Of a DNA stretch of 5,217 bases, positions 1 to 4,957 are shown piece by piece (positions within the stretch are counted from its first letter, which is position 1; each line of letters starts with the position of its first letter). The notes below the pieces were generated by a model. That model did not search any database. It worked only from the letters and a program-made list of their open reading frames with translations, and was not told where the DNA came from. Source of the stretch: Zoogloeaceae bacterium (lineage in GTDB: Bacteria > Pseudomonadota > Gammaproteobacteria > Burkholderiales > Rhodocyclaceae); NCBI GenBank assembly GCA_015657735.1, contig SSSX01000735.1:1-5217 (forward strand). Direction: 5' to 3'. The position numbers were made by a program, and so were the translations under genes.

Positions 1-143
1 ACGTCGCGCTATGGTTCAAGCAGGCCGGCATGGAGAACACCTTCTACTGGTACGCAACCGCCGTCATCGCCTGCACGCTGGTGGTCTGCTGGTTCATGCG
101 CGACACCAGGGCAACGTCGAAAATCGACGCGGAGACCAAGTAA
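1..143 (+). CDS. C-terminal tail of an MFS transporter, probably MHS (alpha-ketoglutarate/shikimate permease) type; 5' end outside window
   Basis: An open frame enters from the left edge (first full codon at 3) and ends at TAA 141-143, giving 46 residues. It reads KQAGMENTFYWYATAV, then a hydrophobic stretch (IACTLVVCWFM), then a polar tail with RDTRATSKIDAETK. A glycine-Met-Glu-x-x-Phe-Tyr/Phe-Trp-Tyr stretch just before the last transmembrane helix, followed by a short charged cytoplasmic tail, is what I recall from the end of MHS-family major facilitator permeases such as KgtP, which import dicarboxylates with protons. Only the last helix is visible, so the substrate cannot be assigned. 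The gene converges on the BI-1-like gene, with a strong hairpin between the two stop codons. The family call is moderate. That this is the end of a membrane protein gene is well supported. Confidence 0.6.
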   Translation, partial: VALWFKQAGMENTFYWYATAVIACTLVVCWFMRDTRATSKIDAETK

Positions 144-197
144 TCGTCACCTGAAACGGGCTGCAGGTGCCCGCGGTGAGGCCTGCCGGGCGGGCGG

Positions 198-246
198 TGA
201 ACGGGACGGGGGCGATCAGTCAGACTGATCGCCCCCGTCCCGTTCA
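198..246. terminator. Perfect 23-bp hairpin between convergent genes, probable bidirectional terminator
   Basis: The left arm 198-220 and right arm 224-246 are exact reverse complements around a 3-nt loop (CAG, 221-223). The arms contain the GC-rich block GGGACGGGGGCGATCAGT. The hairpin sits 55 bp past the transporter stop and 15 bp from the stop of the opposing BI-1-like gene, which is the classic place for a shared terminator. There is no run of T on either side, so it is not a textbook intrinsic terminator. It could act by hairpin-only termination, as a 3' end stabiliser, or as a member of a dispersed repeat family. Confidence 0.65.
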
Positions 247-261
247 ACCGACTGACGCGAA

Positions 262-951
262 TCAGTCGCGGTCGCCGCCGGTGAAGGCCATGACCAGGTT
301 CAGCAGGCTCACGAAGACGTTGTAGACGTCGAGGTACACAGCCAGCGTCGCCGTCACGTAGTTGGTTTCGCCGCCCTGCACGATGTTGCTGATGTCGTAC
401 AGGATGTAGCCCGAGAACAGCAGCACCACCGCCGCCGAGATTGCCAGGTGCAGCACCGGCATCTGCAGGAAGATGTTGGCAACCATTGCCAGCAGCAGGA
501 CCACCAGACCGACGGTGAGGAACTTGCCCATGTTGGTGAAATCACGCTTCGACACGCTGGCGATGGCTGCCATCGTGGCGAAGATTGCACCGGTGCCGCC
601 GGCCGCCAGCGCGATCATCGAGCCGCCGTTGGAAAAGCCGAGTGCGACCTGCAGGATGCGCGACAGCATCAGCCCCATGAAGAAGGTGAAGCCCAGCAGC
701 AGCGCGACGCCGACGCCGCTGTTCTTGTTCTTCTCGATACCGTAGAAAAAGGCGAACGAGATACCCATGAACAGCAGGAAGGCGATGAAGGGGCTGCCCG
801 CCATGAACGAAAACTGCATCTGCACGCCCAGCAGCGCACCGGCAACGGTCGGCACCATGGTGAGTGCGAGCAGCATGTAGGTGTTGCGCAGAACGCGGTT
901 GGCGCTGTGCGACAAGACCTGCGTTTGCTGACCGTAAGTGTCGAGTTGCAT
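262..951 (-). CDS. BI-1 (Bax inhibitor-1)/YccA family inner-membrane protein
   Basis: The product is 229 residues, typical for bacterial members of this family. It is a multi-pass inner-membrane protein. Hydrophobic segments lie near residues 24-44, 53-71, 79-103, 111-133, 145-163, 167-185 and 202-224, fitting the seven-helix BI-1 fold. The C-terminal signature is clear: LYDISNIVQGGETNYV followed by YLDVYNVFVSLLNL. Asp186 and Asp208 in these two stretches likely correspond to the paired aspartates that gate calcium leak in the Bacillus homologue YetJ. E. coli YccA modulates the membrane protease FtsH, but whether this protein does so is unknown. The ATG at 949-951 is chosen because GGAGG lies 6 nt upstream of it on the minus strand (958-962). 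The gene stands alone, convergent with the transporter and divergent from tRNA-Ser. It shows no obvious link to the amine dehydrogenase operon. Confidence 0.9.
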   Translation of the reverse strand: MQLDTYGQQTQVLSHSANRVLRNTYMLLALTMVPTVAGALLGVQMQFSFMAGSPFIAFLLFMGISFAFFYGIEKNKNSGVGVALLLGFTFFMGLMLSRILQVALGFSNGGSMIALAAGGTGAIFATMAAIASVSKRDFTNMGKFLTVGLVVLLLAMVANIFLQMPVLHLAISAAVVLLFSGYILYDISNIVQGGETNYVTATLAVYLDVYNVFVSLLNLVMAFTGGDRD

Positions 952-1020
952 GAAAATCCTCCGAATTGATGAAAAAGCAGAGCAATCTGCAACGAATCAG
1001 AGTAGCGGACGCAGGTAAAA

Positions 1021-1048
1021 GTTTCAACCGCAGCCGCCATGCTAAAAT
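1021..1048 (+). promoter_or_regulatory. Probable sigma-70 promoter of tRNA-Ser
   Basis: A good -10 hexamer TAAAAT (1043-1048, five of six consensus bases) lies 12 nt before the mature tRNA 5' end. The best -35 at 16-nt spacing is only GTTTCA (1021-1026). The stretch GCGTGCCCC after the -10 is GC-rich, like discriminators of stable-RNA promoters under stringent control. That regulatory reading is inference. Confidence 0.5.
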
Positions 1049-1059
1049 GCGTGCCCCGC

Positions 1060-1147
1060 GGAGGTGTGGCAGAGTGGTCGATTGCACCGGTCTTGAAAAC
1101 CGGCAACGGGCAACCGTTCGTGAGTTCGAATCTCACCGCCTCCGCCA
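1060..1147 (+). tRNA. tRNA-Ser, anticodon UGA
   Basis: This is an 88-nt class II tRNA with encoded CCA. The acceptor arm GGAGGTG (1060-1066) pairs with CGCCTCC (1137-1143) with one T-G wobble, followed by discriminator G and CCA (1145-1147). The anticodon stem CCGGT/ACCGG encloses loop CTTGAAA, so the anticodon is TGA at 1094-1096, reading UCA and other UCN codons. A long variable arm (around CAACGGGCAACCGTTC) and a T arm GTGAG-TTCGAAT-CTCAC follow, as expected for serine tRNAs. It decodes serine and has no special link to its neighbours. Confidence 0.97.
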
Positions 1148-1152
1148 GATCG

Positions 1153-1190
1153 AAAAAACCCCATGTTTCAGATGGGGTTTTTTGTTTTTT
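1153..1190. terminator. Intrinsic terminator of tRNA-Ser, symmetrical and potentially bidirectional
   Basis: A perfect 12-bp stem (AAAAAACCCCAT 1153-1164, ATGGGGTTTTTT 1172-1183) with a 7-nt loop starts 5 nt after the tRNA CCA end and is followed by G and six more T. The A-run on the left makes it equally able to stop transcripts arriving from the araC-type gene on the minus strand, which ends about 90 bp to the right. Confidence 0.92.
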
Positions 1191-1270
1191 GCGTCTCTGG
1201 TGTGGCGCCCGGCATGCCAGGCTCGCCTGGCTTCGGCCGTTGGGGGTTGGGCGGGTTCATCGCGGTACGT

Positions 1271-2281
1271 TCAGCCGACCGACGCCGACGAACGCCGGAC
1301 GCTGCCGGCGCGCAGGGTTTCGGACGGCAGCTCGCCGAACATGGCCTTGTAGTCGGCGGCGAAATGGGACAGGTGCCAGAACCCCCAGCTGGCCGCCACG
1401 TCGGCCACCGACACGTGTTCGTCGGCCTGACGCAGGGCGCGCCGGACGCCGTTCAGGCGCATCGCCCTCAGGAAACCGACCGGGTTCAGATCGAGGACAT
1501 CCTGGAAGCTGTACTGCAGGGTGCGCCGCGACACGTTGAGTTCGGCGCACAGGTCGGCCATGGTGATCGGCTCCTCCACATGCTGGCGCATGTAGTCGCG
1601 GGCCCGGTTGACGATCTGGCGCCGGGTTTCGCTCGTCGAGGGCGGCCGCGGGGGTTCGGTGCCGTTGCCGATTGCGGCTAGCAGGCTGCCAAAAATGGCT
1701 TGTTCGAGTGCCTTGCGCATCGCCGCGTGTTCAAGAAGGTGCGGCGCCGCCTTGACCGTGTTGAGGGCGGTGAGCAGGAACGAGCGCAGTTCTTCGGCCT
1801 TTTCGGGAGCCTGACAGATCACCCGCCGCCTGCCGATTTCGGCTTCGATGTCGCGCCCCTCGACGCGGGCGGCGTAGTCGCTGAAGACCTGCATGTCGGC
1901 GGTCACCGCCAGGACGTCGAGCTTGCGCGGGGTGCGGAAATCCAGTTCGTCGCCGTCCTTCAGGGTGAGCATCGAATTCCGGTCGAAGACTTCCCCGCAA
2001 TACCAGCCTTCTCCCTCGGTTTCCACCGGAATGCCGAAGGTACGGGAACCCTCCCAGGCCATGCCCGCCTCGTGAACGATCTGGTTGGTGCGTTCCCGGA
2101 AGATCTGCACGTTGCCGAACCACACCTCTTCGATATCGCCGGTGAAGCGCCCCGGGGAGAGTTGCACGTAACGCTGCTTCCAGTGCTGCAGGCTGCAGGC
2201 GAGGTCGTGCGCGTCGTCCGATTGCGCGCGCGCGTAGGAGAAATGCGCGTTCGCGTCGTCCCGTTGGGCGGCGTGTGTCAT
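1271..2281 (-). CDS. AraC-family transcriptional regulator, EutR-like, divergent from the aau operon
   Basis: The 336-residue product has an N-terminal sensing region (about 30-200) and a C-terminal AraC-type DNA-binding domain (about 221-324). The first helix-turn-helix is around 240-261 (MADLCAELNVSRRTLQYSF), the second around 291-312 (VADVAASWGFWHLSHFAADY). The GFWHLSHFAADY stretch and the N-terminal YVQLSPGRFTGDIEEVWFGN...QIFRERTNQ pattern resemble EutR, the ethanolamine/B12-responsive activator, as I remember it. I therefore infer a sensor of an amine or its oxidation product, probably activating the divergent aauBEDA genes. The start ATG 2279-2281 has only a weak GAGAG 7-11 nt upstream, so a nearby alternative start is possible. 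The frame is intact throughout. No gene symbol is given, since orthology with EutR is not shown. Related AraC-type sensors act on amine catabolism elsewhere (FeaR for phenylethylamine oxidase in E. coli). Confidence 0.88.
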   Translation of the reverse strand: MTHAAQRDDANAHFSYARAQSDDAHDLACSLQHWKQRYVQLSPGRFTGDIEEVWFGNVQIFRERTNQIVHEAGMAWEGSRTFGIPVETEGEGWYCGEVFDRNSMLTLKDGDELDFRTPRKLDVLAVTADMQVFSDYAARVEGRDIEAEIGRRRVICQAPEKAEELRSFLLTALNTVKAAPHLLEHAAMRKALEQAIFGSLLAAIGNGTEPPRPPSTSETRRQIVNRARDYMRQHVEEPITMADLCAELNVSRRTLQYSFQDVLDLNPVGFLRAMRLNGVRRALRQADEHVSVADVAASWGFWHLSHFAADYKAMFGELPSETLRAGSVRRSSASVG

Positions 2282-2467
2282 GGCGGTGCTCTCGATTCTG
2301 GTGTGGGTGTGGCGTGGTCTTACGACTCTCTATTTTTAAAGTAATACCACTTTCGGCAATTCTGCAAGAAATTTGAACAATGGCGCTGCGACGCACAAAA
2401 ATGGTGCAGTGCACAGAAAATTCCCCTTTTTGGACAATTACTTGCACCAACCTTGCATTGCCAATAT

Positions 2468-2512
2468 CGGATAACGGATTTGGCGGTGGCCCGCTCACTA
2501 TCCGCTCATCCG
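2468..2512. promoter_or_regulatory. Candidate operator: two pairs of CGGAT half-sites in inverted arrangement
   Basis: On the plus strand CGGAT occurs at 2468-2472 and 2475-2479 (2-bp gap). The reverse complement ATCCG occurs at 2500-2504 and 2508-2512 (3-bp gap). The two pairs face each other across 20 bp. A further ATCCG is at 2607-2611. Repeated half-sites in the region between an AraC-type regulator and its likely target suggest binding by that regulator. Direct proof is absent, and the slightly different gaps weaken the symmetry. Confidence 0.35.
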
Positions 2513-2543
2513 CAGTTCGGCCCCCCAGCCGGCGCCGCGGGCT

Positions 2544-2568
2544 CTCCGGCTCAAACCCGTCGCCGGAG
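2544..2568 (+). other. Possible mRNA leader hairpin upstream of aauB
   Basis: CTCCGGC (2544-2550) pairs with GCCGGAG (2562-2568) across an 11-nt loop, with one extra T-G pair outside. If transcription starts upstream near 2475-2480, this lies in the aauB 5' leader. Its right arm overlaps the Shine-Dalgarno-like GGAGGAGG at 2565-2572. The stem is short and the region is GC-rich, so chance is a real alternative. Confidence 0.25.
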
Positions 2569-2580
2569 GAGGACTTGGCG

Positions 2581-2607
2581 GTGCCCCCAGCAGAGAGAAA
2601 CGGCTGA
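2581..2607 (+). CDS. Possible 8-residue leader peptide upstream of aauB
   Basis: A strong Shine-Dalgarno-like GGAGGAGG (2565-2572) is followed 8 nt later by GTG (2581-2583) and a short frame reading (f)M-P-P-A-E-R-N-G, with stop TGA at 2605-2607, 30 nt before the aauB start. Two prolines directly after the start codon could slow the ribosome. A longer frame reaching back to an ATG at 2380 has no ribosome site and looks non-coding. This is a structural observation only, and a chance match in GC-rich DNA is possible. Confidence 0.22.
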   Translation: MPPAERNG

Positions 2608-2625
2608 TCCGGGCACCACGACAAC

Positions 2626-2632
2626 AAGGAGG
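2626..2632 (+). promoter_or_regulatory. Ribosome binding site fixing the GTG start of aauB
   Basis: AAGGAGG lies 5 nt before GTG 2638-2640. No ATG nearby gives an intact signal peptide. Translation from the GTG places a basic-hydrophobic-ALA signal peptide exactly at the N-terminus, which supports this start. Confidence 0.85.
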
Positions 2633-2637
2633 AAACC

Positions 2638-3792
2638 GTGCTTCGAAAAGTCTTTGCGGGACGTCTGCTGACCACTGCCCTCGCCGTCGCGGCGAGCGGC
2701 GGTGCGCTCGCCGAACTGCCCCCGGAAAACATCTCCGTCGGCAAGCTGCCGCCGCCGACCCCCTACCGCATCTACCTGTCGGACGTCTCCATCGGCCACA
2801 TCGTGGACGGCCGCCTGCACGTCATCGATGGCGACACGCTGCGCTACGCGGGGATGCTCGCCACCGGCTATGCCGGTCAGTCCATCCTGTCGGCCGACCG
2901 CCGCGAGATTTACGTCGCCACCACCTACTACACGCGCCTCTCTCACGGCACGCGTACCGACGTGGTGGATATCCACGACGCCCAGACCCTGGTCAAGACC
3001 GGCGAAGTCGAACTGCCGCCCCGGCATGCCCAGTCGCTCAACTACAAGGGCACCATCCGCCCGTCGGCCGACGGCCGCTGGCTGTTCGTGCAGTACGCCA
3101 CCCCGGCCACCTCGGTGGGCGTGATCGACCTCAAGACCCGCAAGACGGTCAATGAGATCGCCACCCCCGGCTGCTGGAGCATCCTGCCGGCCGCCAGCGT
3201 CGGCGGCCGCTTCTCGGCGGTGTGCGGCGACGGCTCGCTGCTCACTATCAGTCTCGACGACAACGGGCAGGTCGCCACCCAGAAGCGCAGCGCCAAGTTC
3301 TTCGACGCGGACAAGGACCCGATCTTCATCCACGCCGAGCAGGACAAGGATACCTACCGCTTCGTGTCCTTCCACGGCGACGTCTACACCGCCAAGGTCG
3401 GCGCCGAGATCGCCAGCTTCGAGGCGCCGTGGTCGATCCTCACCGACGCCGACCGCAAGCAGGGCTGGCGCCCGGGCGGCTACCAGCTGATCGCCCAGCA
3501 CAACGCCAGCGGGCGCCTGTTCGTCGGCATGCACGACAAGGGCATGGAAGGCAGCCACAAGACCCCGGCCAAGGAAATCTGGACCATCGACCTGGCCGCC
3601 AAGAAGCGCGTCGAGCGCACCCCGGGCCAGAACGCCATCGCGATGGCGGTCAGCCAGGGTGACGGAGCCCGCCTGTTTGCCTACGACGGCATGAAAGCCG
3701 CCATCGCCGTGTTCGACGCCAGCCGCAAGCTGACCCTGGCGAAGCGCATGGAAGGCGTTGGCGAGACGCCCACCCTGATGGAGCTGCACTGA
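2638..3792 (+). CDS. aauB: Aromatic amine dehydrogenase, large (alpha) subunit, periplasmic
   Basis: The 384-residue precursor begins with a Sec-type signal peptide (MLRKVFAGRLL, hydrophobic core, cleavage likely after ALA at residue 25). The mature part is a seven-bladed beta-propeller of the amine dehydrogenase heavy-chain family, with family stretches such as ATTYYTRLSHGTRTDVVDI (95-113), LNYKG (135-139), ATPATSVGVIDL (154-165), GCWS (178-181), CGDGSLLTISL (196-206) and WRPGGYQLIAQHNASGR (277-293). Cys179 and Cys196 are the only cysteines and probably form the single disulfide of the family. The pattern is closer to Alcaligenes faecalis AauB, as remembered, than to methylamine dehydrogenase MauB. 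This subunit frames the active-site channel for the TTQ subunit in the alpha2beta2 enzyme, which oxidises phenylethylamine, tyramine or tryptamine to aldehyde and ammonia. Its TGA overlaps the ATG of the next gene (TGATG), so translation is probably coupled. Confidence 0.9.
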   Translation: MLRKVFAGRLLTTALAVAASGGALAELPPENISVGKLPPPTPYRIYLSDVSIGHIVDGRLHVIDGDTLRYAGMLATGYAGQSILSADRREIYVATTYYTRLSHGTRTDVVDIHDAQTLVKTGEVELPPRHAQSLNYKGTIRPSADGRWLFVQYATPATSVGVIDLKTRKTVNEIATPGCWSILPAASVGGRFSAVCGDGSLLTISLDDNGQVATQKRSAKFFDADKDPIFIHAEQDKDTYRFVSFHGDVYTAKVGAEIASFEAPWSILTDADRKQGWRPGGYQLIAQHNASGRLFVGMHDKGMEGSHKTPAKEIWTIDLAAKKRVERTPGQNAIAMAVSQGDGARLFAYDGMKAAIAVFDASRKLTLAKRMEGVGETPTLMELH

Positions 3793-4331
3793 TGGACGCC
3801 CTCGATCCGGTCCTGGCCCGCGCCTGCGGTGCCGCCATTGCGGTGGTGCTGCTGACCGGGGCCTGGCAGAAACTGCGCGATATGGCGGTCTTCGAAGCCT
3901 CGGTGGATCTCTACCGCCTGCTTCCCGACGGCCTGGTGCCGCTCTTCGCCCGCGGCTTCCCGCTGCTCGAGGCGCTGGCCGGTACCGCCTTGCTGTTCGA
4001 TTCGACCCGGGCCTCCGGCCTGCTGCTGTCCGTCGCCGCGCTCGGCGTGGCCACCGGCGGCGTCGTCCTCAACCTGCTGCGCGGCCACACCAACATCGAC
4101 TGCGGCTGTGGCGGCGCCGACGGCCACACCACCTTGTCGTGGGCGCTGCCGGCCCGCAACGCCGTGCTGCTGCTGGTCGCCGTGCTCGGTGGTCAGGACG
4201 GCAGCGGCCGCGCCCTGATGTGGATCGACTACCTCTCGGTGGCCGGCGGCACCCTTGCCCTCGTCGGCCTCTACGCCACGGCCAACCAGCTGATGGCCAA
4301 CCATCCCCGCCTGATTCAACTGAGGAACTGA
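3792..4331 (+). CDS. aauE: MauE/AauE-type membrane protein for maturation of the TTQ small subunit
   Basis: The 179-residue product is an inner-membrane protein with about five hydrophobic segments (near 9-25, 47-69, 74-96, 119-134 and 142-166). After the third lies IDCGCGG (residues 102-108), with Cys104 and Cys106, a pair that is a hallmark of MauE-type and related DoxX-like proteins. In methylotrophs, loss of MauE leads to loss of the small subunit, and the protein is thought to act with MauD in its disulfide formation or transport. The two cysteines could exchange electrons with the CPVC pair of AauD, which is inference. The start ATG 3792-3794 overlaps the aauB stop by one base. The only purine-rich site is inside aauB, so translational coupling is likely. 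Length and frame are intact. Confidence 0.88.
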   Translation: MDALDPVLARACGAAIAVVLLTGAWQKLRDMAVFEASVDLYRLLPDGLVPLFARGFPLLEALAGTALLFDSTRASGLLLSVAALGVATGGVVLNLLRGHTNIDCGCGGADGHTTLSWALPARNAVLLLVAVLGGQDGSGRALMWIDYLSVAGGTLALVGLYATANQLMANHPRLIQLRN

Positions 4332-4333
4332 TC

Positions 4334-4930
4334 ATGAACGATGCCCTGATGATTTCGAACGTGCTGCTGTGGATCGCCGTCCTGGCAGCCCTTGTCGGAC
4401 TGTTTGCGCTGGCCCGCCAGATCGGCGTGCTGTACGAACGCGTCGCCCCGATGGGCGCGCTGATGATGGACACCGGCCCCAAGGTCGGCGAGCCCTCGCC
4501 GGTGTTCGAACTGCCCAATCTGGTCGGCAACACCCGCGTGACCATCGGCCGCCCGGGCGACAAGAGCACCCTGCTGTTCTTCCTGTCGCCGACCTGCCCG
4601 GTGTGCAAGAAGCTGCTGCCGATCCTCCGCTCGGTGAACAACACCGAGAAGGACTGGCTGCGGGTCGTGCTCACCTCCGACGGCGAACAGCCCGAGCACC
4701 TGGCCTTCTATGAAAAGGCCGACCTGAAGGAATTCCCGTACCTCCTGTCGAGCGAGCCGGGCATGGCCTACCGCGTCGCCAAGCTGCCCTACGCCGTGCT
4801 GCTCAACGAGCAGGGCCGCATCGTCGGCAAGGGCCTGGTGAACTCCCGCGAACAGCTCGAGAGCCTGTTTACCGCCAAGGAACTCGGCGTCGCGTCGGTG
4901 CAGGAGTTCATCGATCACCAGCACGCGTGA
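4334..4930 (+). CDS. aauD: MauD/AauD-type membrane-anchored thioredoxin-fold protein, disulfide formation in the small subunit
   Basis: The product is 198 residues. An N-terminal transmembrane anchor (about 9-27) is followed by a periplasmic thioredoxin/AhpC-TSA-like domain (about 50-185). The redox motif is CPVC (Cys88, Cys91) in FFLSPTCPVCKKLLPIL, and the usual cis-proline is probably Pro152 in AKLPYAVLL. MauD proteins are needed for a stable small subunit, which carries six disulfides. The frame is open upstream to 4139 inside aauE, but ATG 4334-4336 is chosen because GAGGA (4322-4326) lies 7 nt before it and it gives the family's normal N-terminal anchor. It starts 2 nt after the aauE stop. 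A 27-nt gap with a fresh ribosome site separates it from aauA. Confidence 0.92.
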   Translation: MNDALMISNVLLWIAVLAALVGLFALARQIGVLYERVAPMGALMMDTGPKVGEPSPVFELPNLVGNTRVTIGRPGDKSTLLFFLSPTCPVCKKLLPILRSVNNTEKDWLRVVLTSDGEQPEHLAFYEKADLKEFPYLLSSEPGMAYRVAKLPYAVLLNEQGRIVGKGLVNSREQLESLFTAKELGVASVQEFIDHQHA

Positions 4931-4943
4931 TCGTCCCCCAACC

Positions 4944-4950
4944 AAGGAGA
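4944..4950 (+). promoter_or_regulatory. Ribosome binding site of aauA
   Basis: AAGGAGA lies 7 nt before ATG 4958-4960. It is one of the two strongest sites in the operon, the other being that of aauB. The two structural subunits thus have good sites, while the two maturation genes rely on coupling or weaker sites, which would fit higher output of the subunits. Confidence 0.75.
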
Positions 4951-4957
4951 GAAAACC

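Larger units (their letters stand above)
2282..2637. promoter_or_regulatory. Divergent control region between the regulator and aauB
   Basis: This 356-bp stretch lies between two divergent starts and must hold both promoters. It has an AT-richer part (about 2325-2460) and a very GC-rich part next to aauB (about 2510-2600). Visible elements are: TTCT-GCA-AGAA at 2360-2370; an 11-bp palindrome GTGCA-G-TGCAC at 2404-2414; a CTTGCA direct repeat at 2441-2446 and 2452-2457; four CGGAT half-sites in 2468-2512; a hairpin at 2544-2568; and a possible leader peptide at 2581-2607. For aauB the best sigma-70 guess is TTGCAC (2442-2447), 17 nt, TATCGG (2465-2470), which is weak and so in keeping with an activator-dependent promoter. 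For the regulator, the minus strand has a TATTAC/AAAAAT-rich patch about 2330-2350. No promoter call here is firm. Confidence 0.6.

Noticed and set aside
448..969. Plus-strand open frame (173 codons) opposite the BI-1-like gene
   Set aside because: Its His/Gln/Glu/Arg-rich composition is the mirror of a hydrophobic membrane protein; it is a shadow frame.
1216..1231. Hairpin GCCAGG-CTCG-CCTGGC downstream of the regulator gene, as its terminator
   Set aside because: The 6-bp stem has no T-run on the minus strand. The strong symmetrical terminator at 1153-1190 is a better candidate for ending that transcript.
1700..2344. Plus-strand open frame (214 codons) opposite the araC-type gene
   Set aside because: It lies antisense to a well-recognised regulator, has no family pattern, and its stop falls in the control region. 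It is explained by codon bias.
2380..2607. 75-codon plus-strand frame in the control region
   Set aside because: No ribosome site before ATG 2380, no domain, and it covers the likely promoter and operator. Only its last 8 codons, behind GGAGGAGG, are kept as a weak candidate.
2551..3789. Long minus-strand open frame (412 codons) opposite aauB
   Set aside because: It is a shadow produced by the strong GC3 bias of aauB: no recognisable family, low-complexity composition rich in Val/Ala/Gly/Asp/Arg, and no ribosome site. The plus-strand product is a clear family member.
3681..4319. Minus-strand open frame (212 codons) opposite aauE
   Set aside because: Gln/Gly/Ala-rich shadow of a membrane protein gene, with no motif.
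2638..4930. Reading the cluster as methylamine dehydrogenase (mauBED)
   Set aside because: Gene order alone fits both, but the AauB sequence pattern and the LCSCCGG block of the small subunit favour the aromatic enzyme.
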